Positions 36,533 through 47,039 of a stretch of 64,000 nucleotides of DNA are shown here, piece after piece. The stretch spans positions 41,719,456-41,783,455 of the forward strand of contig NC_037094.1 of NCBI RefSeq assembly GCF_002994745.2, read 5' to 3'. The notes under the pieces are model-generated. The model had not been told where the DNA came from. It did no database searches and worked only from the letters and a program-made list of their open reading frames with translations. The stretch comes from Rosa chinensis (Eukaryota; Streptophyta; Magnoliopsida; Rosales; Rosaceae). The translations under genes were made by a program, and so were the position numbers. Every line of letters begins with the position of its first letter. Position 1 is the stretch's first letter.

Positions 36533-39167
36533 TATAACGTCCCGAACCTGAATTTACCTGTTTACTAGTCATCTGGACGGTAAACGACAACTATTTTCAC
36601 TTTTTACTTTGTTTTGATACTTTTAGTGGCCCTAAAAGTTGACTTTTTGTTCGGGTCAAAATTTGAGAAAATTTTCTTCACAAAAATTGTAGAGGACATT
36701 AAACCGAGTCTGTGCATATATGGTATGCTTAAATCGGAGTTCGTATGCGAAAGTTATGGCCAAATACTGTTCATGGTAACTTTCTATATATATAAAGTTA
36801 CCAGGGTAAGTTTCCATTTCGGGAAACCTACCCCTACCCCGATTTCTCACTCTCCTTCTTTTCCCCGCGTCGGCCTCTCTCCTTCTTCCCCTCAATTCAC
36901 CGTCGTCCAGCCATCAACCCGTGGGTAACTGGCCACCACGTGATCGCCTCTTCCTTCTCTCAATGCTGGTGCCCTTAGATTTCGGCAATTTGGTCGGAAA
37001 ACCTCGAATTGAAGCAAGGTTCCTCATGGGGGCAGTTTGAGCTTTTAAGGTGATTCAGCAATTTCCAGCCGTTTTCGACCACCAAATTGGGACAGTAGGA
37101 GCGCCTCAAGTCGGTGATCATTTCCCCTAAGGCCATTCACTTCAATTTGCAGTGTGGAGGTTGAATCGATGATTTCAAATTCTAGGGTTCGGAGGTTTTT
37201 CTGGGTTTTCTTCACCGGCCAATTTCGAGTGCTCTAAGGTAATATTGGAATGTGTTGTAGTTGAAAAAATTGTTGGGTCTGTTGTGTTGTTGTTGCTGCC
37301 AAAATTTGGTGGCCATTGGAGGTGGTGGCCGCCGGCGCGTGGGGCTCACACGCTGCCACTGTTGGTGGCGCGTGGAGGTGAGTAAAGTAGGTTTTTAGTT
37401 TCTATTTTAGCCCAATTAAATCCTATAAATGTTGTGGAGCTTGTATGTGAAGTTTGGTGGAAATTGGAGGAGGTTTGGATATTAATCGGAATTTTCCAAA
37501 GTTCAATAGTTTGGTTATTGATTTTCGAGAATTCCATCGTTGGATTTCTCTCAACTTTGCCCTAGAAACTTTGAATTAAAGAATTGGTGTTAATGATGAA
37601 GTTTTGGTTAAATTGGAAAAGAAATTGGAAGTTTGATTTAGGAGGATAAGATATTAGAATCGTATTTAATTGCCAAATCTTTATTCACGAATTATAATAT
37701 TGTACAAGGCGATGTATCGAGCTATTACTCGACGAAGGGACTCGTATACGTGATCGTCGGAATAGTACTGTGAGTGGACTTTTGTTTTTAAATAATGATG
37801 CATGCATTTAGTTCTTAAACTAATGCTCTAGTTAATTATCATATTACATTTCGAGCATATGATTTATATTCAGAGATTGATTTCCCTTTATCTCACATAA
37901 TTGCTTTCGATAATGATTTGTTTCCGAAGTTGGTTATGATTTATAATATTATTTGACGAATTATTTATTTTCGAGGTGATTTCTAGAATTATACTTTTTA
38001 ATTATTTTCTATTCGTCAAATTGAGACTTTTAAAGAAATTTTGAAATGAGATTTCGATAGAGTTATATTTCTTATTTATTTATCGACTTTCAGTTTTGGC
38101 ATTGGGAATGCCTTGATGATGATCTTGGAATTGGTTTTGTTTCAATTTATAGAGATTATGTTTTAGTATTATTTCTCTCGTATTTATTTTTGAACTTGAG
38201 ATTATCTTGGCGTGTGGGACACGTCGTTGGAAATTCATTTGCGAGAGTTGGGGAAACCTTATGTATTTATGGATTTATTTGTTTTCGGATTTCTTTTACC
38301 ATACTTTGGGTGATTATTTATCATGCTTACATTGATGTCCGCCTTTGTGGCGAGGTGATGGGATCACCGAAGCTCGTCTGCCTTTGTGGCACTGGTTACT
38401 GTCTTTGTGACAGTAATGCTAAAGCCCAATATCCTAATCGCTACAATTAGTGGCGTGTGGGTATATAACGGCTGTATATGGGAGTACTTTAGCTTGGGAG
38501 GCTATCACCTGAGCCTGGGAGGCTCATTCGTATGGCTATCTTCTTCCCCTACTTTTATTTTATTTTGACTAGCGAGGCTAGTCTGATTTTCCCTTAACCA
38601 GTGGGGCTGGCTTGTCTTTATGAGGTTCTCGTTTTTAAAGACAAATGCTTTACAATTGTTGCATGCATCGAGTTTTTAAAGGAATAAATGTGGGAAAGTA
38701 TAAAATCCTTTATCTTTTCAATTAATTATTTTTGTCCACTCACGCTAACGTTTTTATGTACTTTCCCCTGGGCCCTTTGGTTTCACATGCCCAGTGTGCA
38801 GGGGAAATTAGTTGTGGTCGGGCGTACATGGAATTAAGGCATAGTCAACAGCATGACTTCCATGTTTTCCTTTGAATTAGGTTTTCCTTGTTTACCCTTT
38901 TTATTAGAATTGCTCTGATTACCTGTGGGATTAATGTTATTAAGTTGAGATTTGTGTAATGTGAATTGGAAGATGTTGTGATTTGGGGAGCAGGGTGGCT
39001 CCAGGAGAAATAAGGATGGATGGTTTAGAAGTGTAAATGTTTTCTACAGGTTTTAGGTAGTCCATTTTTAGGGGAAGTTCCGCCAAATTTTTGGTAGAAT
39101 TTCTTCTAAGGTAGGCCCTGCAGGGCCTCTTCGGATTTCGGGGTGAAATTCGGGTAGGGTCCTGTCA
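36533..39167 (+). mobile_element. Solo LTR (2.6 kb) of the same superfamily as the LARD, + strand
   Basis: It runs from TATAACGTCCC to GGGTCCTGTCA and is flanked by perfect 5-bp duplications GCTAC (36528-36532 and 39168-39172). It matches the LARD LTR in reverse orientation in blocks: cctgtttactagtcatctgg, gtgaggaccattaaaccgag-like, ttcgggaaacctacc, cgacgaagggactcgtatac, gcatgcatcg, and the 3' end agaatttcttctaaggtagg. No internal region is attached. The first bases are TA rather than TG. Confidence 0.9.
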
Positions 39168-39172
39168 GCTAC

Positions 39173-39798
39173 ACTCCTAGCAAATATCATATGACAACGG
39201 GCTCACTCCCCGGATCATCCTATTCTGTCAATTGGACTTGACGATGCTAGTGAGTTTACATCGAAGACTTTCGATGGTTATTGCATTGGGACTGATGTTG
39301 GACATCACATTCCCATGAACACACCCAAATGGTCTCATGGAAATGTCTATAATGGTAGTCCGGACATTGGTAATGCGCACCAATTTCCTTATATCCGCTT
39401 GGGGTGATGCAATATCGCATGCAGTATGCTAATTTGTCTACGACCTACTGCTACTCAATCTACCTTTGCGTTACAGCTAGTGACTGGGTACAAGTATCGT
39501 ACTTATGCATCTATGAGTGTGCCATTTATGTGCTAATTGCACCGCCACAGCGCTCTATGATGGGTCCGTACAGACGGATGGGCAACGTTGGATTTGAGAC
39601 TCCAACAATCGTCCAGCACTTAATACCCTTGCAAGGCGATCTCCTTACCTCTAGATTTGCGGGTTGTCACTTTGATGAGACAGTCTTCTAGTTGTTAGGG
39701 GGAGATAAGAACACGGATGTTTAGCAGGAACGACAGGAATTGTCGTGGCCTGTCCCCCCTATGTCTCATCTCGATCCCTACTAAAGTGACGAGATCAC
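39173..39798 (+). pseudogene. Copia integrase remnant, part 2
   Basis: Picks up in frame where 36532 left off (ctcctagcaaatatcatatg). Contains ttggacttgacgatgctagtg-type catalytic-core wording and, from about 39490, a frame reading YECAIYVLIAPPQRSMMGPY and later AGCHFDETVF, the copia integrase C-terminal region. Several stops. Confidence 0.75.
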
Positions 39799-39803
39799 AC
39801 AAC

Positions 39804-41533
39804 TGATACGCTAAAAGCAAGCGCGCAATTTAACCCTGAAATGTCATCATTAGTATATAGTAAATAGGGATCGTTCTATTCTGGGGATTGAGGGTACACC
39901 TGTCATTGTAAAACAATTAAAGAATTAAAATAAAAACAAAGTATAATATTTACAAAAATATTTACAAGTAACGAAATAAAGGGGGTTTTTAGAATTTGGG
40001 TTTCGAAAATTAAAATAAATAAAAGAAAGAAATACAAAAACACATATACAAGGGTGGAACGCAAGTAACAAAGATCAAATCCACAATCATATGAATGAAA
40101 TCCAATCACAATTCCTATAGTTGATCTTCTATGTCATGAGAAAGAAGTTGACCATGTGAAACGTTAGAAAGCAAACGATTTCCCATTTTTTACTTTCCTT
40201 GAATAATTAATCTAAGTGAAAGCACCTAAATCAATCCTATTGAACATGCAATCATAGTTTAGAAAGCTAGCTAATCAAAAACACATTCAATGTATTAAGA
40301 ACAAAGAAAGGATGTCAACCAAAGTGCACAATCTAGTTATGAATAAGTTTAACTATTTGCAGTCCTCCTTAATTGATTTCGACTTTTGTCCAAACCCTTT
40401 ACTATTTAAATCTAGCTCCAATTACATGCATATATCCTAAGTTGGCCACCAAAGAACATAAACATGCAAAAGTTTTCTGTAATCCAAAATCAATCAAGAA
40501 ATCTCACATAAGCAACGTATAAATCAACATATAAAAATCACAATTTTATTCCAAAACATATAAACTGGCTTTAAACATTGCCCTTAATGTCATGTTAACT
40601 AGAATTCATAACTCTACAAATCAAACAAAGGAAGAGAAAAGAAAGTTTGGAATACACCATGAAAGATGGATGACAGGGCCTTGAGACGAAGAACTCGAAG
40701 ATCCTTGAAAGCAAGCAATCTTCTAGGGACGACACAAGGGTGGATGGCGGATAGGATCTTGATGTATTGCATGACTTCTTCTCCTCCTTGGTTGAGATGC
40801 AGAGCTTCTGAAGACTAGAGAATGGAAAGAATTTTTCTGATGTTTATTTTCTGAGGGAGAGAGGTGTTGTGTGTTGTGGTGGTGTGATGTGTGTGGTGTG
40901 TAGAATGCTCCTATTTATAGGAGGATGACAACTTAGTCTCCAAGTCTTCAAGAATGATCCGCACAGCATTAGCCAATCAGATAACGCCACGTCAGCTCTG
41001 CTATGTCATCCAACCAATTAAAAAGCTCCAAAATCAATCCCTAATATTTTGTTGCTGATTTTCTCATGATTTAATCTGATTTTATTAACAATTTTCAGCT
41101 AAATATCTTGAGGGAATTAAGGAACGAATCTGGACTTGTTTCAAGCCTTTTCTTGTTTGCACAATCCCATGAAACTCTCCCAAGATTTTCTCAACGTAAT
41201 CTCCTTGATTCTCTCCTTGATTTTCACATTATCTCCATCATTTCCCATGCAAAAATCAGATTTAATCTCCCATAATATCTCCTACATCATCTTCAAGCCA
41301 TGTGGTCTCCTAATGCCTTCAGGTTTCCTAGCCACATCAGGATTCCTGCGTTGACTGGGATTTCTAGTTGGACCAAGAAAACTCAATTTCTTCATTTCAG
41401 CTCATTTCCTTGTCATTTATTCCAATGTACCTAGAAAATAGAAACTAAATTAAAAATGATTAAGTAAAGGAAATAACTAAGAAAAATATGAGGAAATAAC
41501 TATTAAAACATCGCATAAAAATGCCCCCTATCA
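39804..41533 (-). mobile_element. Solo LTR X1, Athila-related, - strand
   Basis: 1,730 bp. On the - strand it begins TGATAGGGGGCATTTTTATG and ends TTGCTTTTAGCGTATCA. Flanks are ACAAC and ACATC, a target duplication with one change. The same unit occurs at 47987-49773 and, split, at 45821-50910. Its 3' portion (GTGTACCCTCAATCCCCAG ... GAACGATCCCTATTTACT) matches the 3' portion of the Z-family LTRs at 11054 and 59627, so the families are related. A TATA box on the - strand lies near 40909-40922. Confidence 0.85.
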
Positions 41534-41538
41534 ACATC

Positions 41539-43641
41539 TGCTGCAAATATGTCTGCAAGGAAGTACATCCTTACAAGAGGATGTAGCGCCACCCTACACG
41601 AAGGTAGGCATGGCACCAAAGCCAAAGAGAGTGGCACTCTGGCGTTACAGGACATGGCCCTAGCTAGGATGCGTGGGAGGCCCGTGGGTTCAAAGGATGC
41701 TTTGGCACACTCCGATCCTTTGATCATCGACACTCAAAATCTGTCTCATGAGAATCTTCTGGGTTATGGTTATCATTAGAGGACGCCTCAACGTTAGAAC
41801 CTATTCCGGATCATATAGAGCTCTATCAAAATTACACTAGTGTACATGAAACGTGGGATAGAAACTCCATCATAATTATTGATGTAGTTGCGCATTTCGT
41901 TGCCCATGAGTTTGTTGAGTCCGATGATATCAAACCACACTCAGTTGATGAATGAATGCCAACGTAGAGAGATTTGACCTAAATGAAAAGATGCGATCCA
42001 GGTTAAGATGGATTCTCTAAACAAAGTGGAAGGTTTTTGAGCTAGTGATGCCAACACCTCCTAACATAAAACTTGTTGACTAATGGGTCTTCGTTAGAAA
42101 GCGTGATGAGAAAAAGAGATGGCAATCTCGCCTTATGGCGCAAGGCTTCTCACAAAACGCCTTGGAAATGACTACGATGAGACATATTCTCTTGTAATGG
42201 ATGTCATTGCACTCCACTATCCTGTCAGTTTGGTAGTTTCCAAAGAACTGAACATGCAACTTACAAATGTGGTCACTACGAATCTATATGGGGATCTAGA
42301 TATGAAATATACATGAAGGTTCATGGTGAACTTTATTTACCCAAGTCAAGTGGCTCTAGACCACGGAGCGCGTTTACAAAAAGGTTGAAAAGCTCACTAA
42401 AGTGACTACTTGATTGGAAAGGGATATGCCCACGCGTTTCCATAACAAGTTTCGGATTCTATCGTCATTCATGTTAGACATGATCGGTATTAGAAGCCCT
42501 TAAATAGTTAAGAGAAACCGCTGAATACTTGAAATCCGATTTTGACATGGACTATGGGAGAACATGATTATGTCTCGGTTTGGAACTTGAGCATCGTGTC
42601 TATAGATGCTTAAGCATTTTGACAAGGTCAAACCTTCAAGCACCCCCATGATCGTCCGTAGGCTTGATCTTGAAAATGATCCTCTTCATCTGAAGGATGA
42701 TGACGAAGATGTACTACAGGCAGAAGTGCCTTACTTGAGTACAATAGGCACATTATTGTACTAAGCTCAATGCACAAGACCGGACATCTCATTTGCAGTG
42801 AACTTGTTAGCTAAGGTATAGCTCTGCGACAACGCGACACCATTTGATTGGTGTAAAAGATATCTTTCGGTACTTGAGATGTACGATTGATATGGGCTTG
42901 TTCTATCCCTATAGAGAGATGATGGATTCAGACCCATCACACACCAGGAACGTCGCCAACATTGGCCTGCGTCCACTATCACCATCCCAAAACGACATGT
43001 GTTTTGTTGATGTTGGGTATCTCTCTGACTCATATAAAGGTCATTCCCAAAATGGTAAAGTGTTCACCATGGGTAAAAACCGTGATATCTTGGAGGTCTA
43101 CAGAAATAGACCCTTGTTGCTATATCTTCAAACAATGCAGAGATTATTGCTCTTCACAAAGTGGTTCGTGAATGTATATGGATTGGATCCATAATTAAGC
43201 ATGTTCAAACAATTGTGGTTTGAAGTCTACCACAGATGAGCCTACGAGCATTTAAGATAATGCTGCTTGTTTTGAATAAAGAAGAAAATGCTACATCAAA
43301 AGCGACAACACCAAGCATAATCAGCAACAACAGACTATTCTCAAGATCAAACTGAACTAGGTTCGATCTGAGGACAGTGTGGCAGACTTGCTCACTAAGT
43401 CATTGCCTAAATTCCACTTTCGAGAAACATGTTGGTAGTATCTTTTGCGGAAGTTATCCGAACTCCCATGACCGTTGTCATCAGGGGGAGATGTCTATAT
43501 GTATGGTCTCAAAACGTGAATGGTGTGTTGTGCTCTTTTTCCCCTTCAACCAAGGTTATATCCCACAAAGTTTTTGTTACTCAGCAAGGTTTTTAATGAG
43601 GCAATGAGAAGAGCACCACGTTTGGGCGACACAAGGGGGAG
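41539..43641 (+). pseudogene. Copia reverse transcriptase/RNase H remnant
   Basis: After an RGRPVGSKDALAHSDP linker (near 41670-41710), broken frames carry a reverse transcriptase core: NDYDETYSLVMDVIALHYPV near 42150-42215, then LNMQLTNVVTTNLYGDLDMK. The RNase H part with a YLSDSYKGHSQ-type block follows at about 42980-43200. Numerous stops; not functional. Confidence 0.8.
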
Positions 43642-43875
43642 TGTTCAAGTAAATCCAGAATATTTGTCTGGCCCAAACTCGAGGTTACTTGCTCTAGTTG
43701 AAATAGGGTTTATATTAGAGATATTCTCGGAGAATCTTAGGAGATATCCGATCAATGTACGATTATGTTTCCATGTACAATTCTATCTCTATGCTTGTAA
43801 TCCTCTATATAAAGAGGCCCCTATTATCAATGAAAGTACGACTCAATTCTCTCCCAATTTAGTTTTCCTTAAACA
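43642..43875 (+). repeat. Copia 3' LTR
   Basis: 234 bp, TGTTCAAG...TTAAACA. It matches the 5' LTR apart from the latter's poly-A insertion and scattered changes. A polypurine tract lies directly to its left. Confidence 0.9.
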
Positions 43876-43880
43876 AGAAT

Positions 43881-45411
43881 GACATAAAGATTGATATAGT
43901 GAGAATAAAACCAAGTTGTTTTGAGTTTACCTTTGTTACGGGTTTAAATGCCTGACCTATGTGATTCTATTCAAACTTCTAATTAGTTGGCATAAGTTTT
44001 CACTTTTTTAATTCCTCCCTCATTAAAGCAAAAACCCTCAACGTCTCAGCTCCAGTGCGTCGCCACCACAACAGTTTTGCTTGATTGTGTGAGGGTGATT
44101 TTGTGTTTTGGACCTTTTGCAGCAAGACCCTCTTGATTAAGCGAGACTAGGCCCAAAATTTTTCAAAGGTTGGACCTGAGAACAACTTTGTTGCAACCCA
44201 CTAGATGATAACAGCAGCGATTGGACTAGATGATAACAGCAACGATTGGACTAGATGATAACAGCAGCGATTGGAGTTAATTTCACGAGAATAGAACTTA
44301 TAGGTAGATATAGTGTGGGAGCTAGATGCCTGGGAGTTTAGTGTAGAGAGAGAGTTCCAACAATGGCATGATTTCTGGGTTTTGGGTTAAGGTTAATTGG
44401 GAGAAATTGATGGCTAGGGATTCAGAGATAGCGCTAGCTTGATCTCTTGCTTGATGTTTATGGGTTGTTGATTCTTGCTTCCAACGGCGATGAACCCACT
44501 TTTTATAGCGGAGATAGGACGGGGAAGACTCGTTCTACGAATCGGGGGTTTTGAAGTGGTATTCTTAGTTTTGGTGGGATAATCCTAAAGCTTTCAACTT
44601 TTGTTTTTTCCATGAAACCAAAAGGGTGAAAGCTGGGTCTAGCTATGAGAGTGAAGGTCGGTGGTATTAGCATAGGGCGGTCAAGATCCCAGATTTTTTG
44701 TTGCTATGATCTTTGAGGGATAATTTTCTGCTATTGTAAATTGTAATCACAAAGTTTGAGGGCTATTGGAAATTGAAACGGGATTTCTGGATATATGAAT
44801 CAAAGCTTCTCCATAGATTCTGGGTTCTTGCCAGAAATGGTGAAGCATTAATCCCAGCAGCAACCTTGATAGAGCGATATTTATGGTTTAGGGAAGAAGA
44901 TGGTTTCAACGCGCGGGCTTTGGGCTAGCTGTTGCAGTGGACTTTGGGTAATGGACTTCAGGTAAAGAAATAACTCTAGAGGGCTTTAGGTTTTGCTGGC
45001 CTGCTTTCATCTCTCTACTAGCCTTTGTTAAGATTCTAGACCCTCAAGCATGAATTTTGGTCCCCAAGCCCAAAATTGTCAATGGACCTTAACTTAACAA
45101 TAGGCCTCACAGAATCTGTTACCTTCCACACCACACCCTTCCATATAAACCCCAAACGTAGCTTGGGCCTACGCGTATCGCATGGTAAATAAGCATGTTG
45201 GCTCATTCGAAAATGCATGTCAATCGTTTGAGAATTTGGGCTTCTCTTATCGCTTGCTAAATAGAGGGCTTCATGTTGACGTGAAATGGGCTTGCTTGAA
45301 GGCCCAATTAGGTTACGAGGTTGATGACTGGCCCTCTTCGCTTATCACTCATAGAATTTGAACTCATGGAAATTTGGGTGTCAACAGATTGCTTGACCAT
45401 TTCCTGTTGCA
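43881..45411 (+). other. Copia target DNA and probable LINE 5' leader
   Basis: 43881-44030 is plain AT-rich DNA. From about 44035 the base composition rises and the stretch leads without break into the LINE frame at 45412, so it is probably the LINE 5' UTR. It includes three tandem 25-bp copies of ctagatgataacagcagcga-ttgga at 44201-44275. No other gene seen. Confidence 0.45.
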
Positions 45412-45820
45412 ATGCAGCCGGTGAACGTTCTGGTTTGGAATTGTCGAGGTATCATAAACAGAGAGACTCAGCATGCTCCTATGGATCTTGTTAGGGCTAA
45501 GCGACCAAATCTCATCTTTTTGGCAGAACCTCTAGCACAACAGAATATCATAGACTCCCTTACGGAACGACTAGGCTTTAAGGGGAATTTATGTTTTCCT
45601 CAGGACAATGAAACTCAATCATATGCGGTTGCGAGGATATGGAATTCAGACCTGCATGCTAGTTTATGTTCTTACTCTCCAAACCACATCGATGTGGACA
45701 TCAGCTCTAGTCCGGGTGAACCTGCTCTTTGGAGTTTCACTGGGATCTATAGAGTCACCTCTAAGTTGGAGCGGCATCGAACATGGAACCTGATTGAAGC
45801 CTTAGCTGCAAAGGGCTTCA
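45412..45820 (+). pseudogene. LINE (L1-type) ORF2 endonuclease fragment
   Basis: The frame opens MQPVNVLVWNCRGIINRETQ and continues with LVRAKRPNLIFLAEP and LWSFTGIYR, the start of the endonuclease/exonuclease/phosphatase domain of plant L1 ORF2. The WNCRG motif carrying the metal-binding asparagine is intact. It is cut after AAKGFT by the solo LTR at 45821; the next codons appear beyond it at 50911 as GF-N-Q-K. Normal ORF2 exceeds 1,000 residues, so only about a tenth is here. Confidence 0.85.
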
Positions 45821-46762
45821 CTCGCTAAAAGTAGCATCTAACTTAACCCTATAAAATATCATCGTTAGTATACGGTAAATAGGGATCGTTCAAATCCGGG
45901 GATTGAAAGTACACCTGTCATTGTAAAACAAACAAAGAATTAAAATAAATACAAAGTATAATATTTACAAAAATATACAAGGAATATACAATGAAACCAA
46001 GGGGGTTTAGATAGATTTTCGAAAATAAATCAAAGAAAGAAAATGTAAAATCACATGTACAAGAATGAAACGTAAGAAACAAATATCAAAACCAATTCCA
46101 CGTAATCAAACTCTATTCAAAACCTATAATTGATCATCTTAGTCATGAGAGAGAAGTTGATCATGTGAAACATTCAAAGAAAATGATTTCCCATATTTTA
46201 CTTTCCTTTACTAATTAATCTAAATGAAAGCACCTAGATCAAGCATATTAAACATGCAATCAGAGTCTAGAAAGCTAGCTAATCAATACATGTTCAACGC
46301 AAGAAGCATAGAGAAAAGTTATCAACTTAAGTGCACAACCTAGTATGAATAAGTTCATCTATTTGCAATCCTCTTCAATTGAATTCAACCTTTGTCCAAA
46401 GTCTTTACTACTTTTAATTTAAGTTCACAAAACTATTAGGTGAATTGTTAACCTAAATCTAGCACCAATTACATGCAAATCCTATAAGTGTCGACCCAAA
46501 TAAGATAAACATATAAAAGATTTCTATCAAGCAAATTCAATCGAACATACTCACATAAGCAACTCAGAATCACAATCATAGAATTCGAAAACTTTATTCA
46601 AACATAGAAATTGGCTTAAACATTGCCTTAAACGTTATTGTTAACTAGAAACAAGTTCCTACGAATTCAAACAAGGAAAACCAAAAGTGGTTACAAGGAA
46701 AAAGAATGAATTACACTGTGAGTGGAGATGAAGATGGAGAGCTTGAATGTTGGACTTGAATC

Positions 46763-46990
46763 TTGGAAGCAAGTCTTCAAATCTTCACAGCTTCAAGGTG
46801 GATTGGTGGAGACTTGGTCTTCACGGCTCCTTCTTCTTCTTCCTCTCCTTGCTTAAAAACGCTGGACTTGAAACTAGAGAGTGGAGAGAAAGGGAGAGCT
46901 TATGACGTTATAGAGAATTTTCTGAATGAGAATGTGGTTTCAAACGTCAAGCATGGGGGGGTTTATATAGGGGACGGTCAAGCTTCATGA
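46763..46990 (+). other. Open frame in the U3/R part of X2, not called a gene
   Basis: A 75-codon frame lies antisense to the LTR and is specific to this copy. It has no family signature. Adjacent - strand TATA wording (gtttatatagggg at 46961) suggests an LTR promoter rather than a gene. Confidence 0.3.
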
Positions 46991-47039
46991 TCCTTCTTTT
47001 AATTTCCAAAGGAATTATCCAATAATGCCACATAGCTTC

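Larger units (their letters stand above)
21743..43875 (+). mobile_element. Decayed Ty1/copia retrotransposon opened by three later insertions
   Basis: The two ends are related short LTRs (21743-22006 and 43642-43875), starting TGTTCAAG and ending TTAAACA, flanked by a perfect 5-bp target duplication AGAAT (21738-21742 and 43876-43880). A polypurine tract (acaagggggag) precedes the right LTR. The element's own sequence lies at 22007-25018, 36140-36532, 39173-39798 and 41539-43641, and runs in order gag, GAG-pre-integrase, integrase, reverse transcriptase, RNase H, all with many stops and shifts. The insertions, left to right, are 25019-36134, 36533-39167 and 39804-41533. Span 22.1 kb, of which about 6.6 kb is copia. 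Confidence 0.9.
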
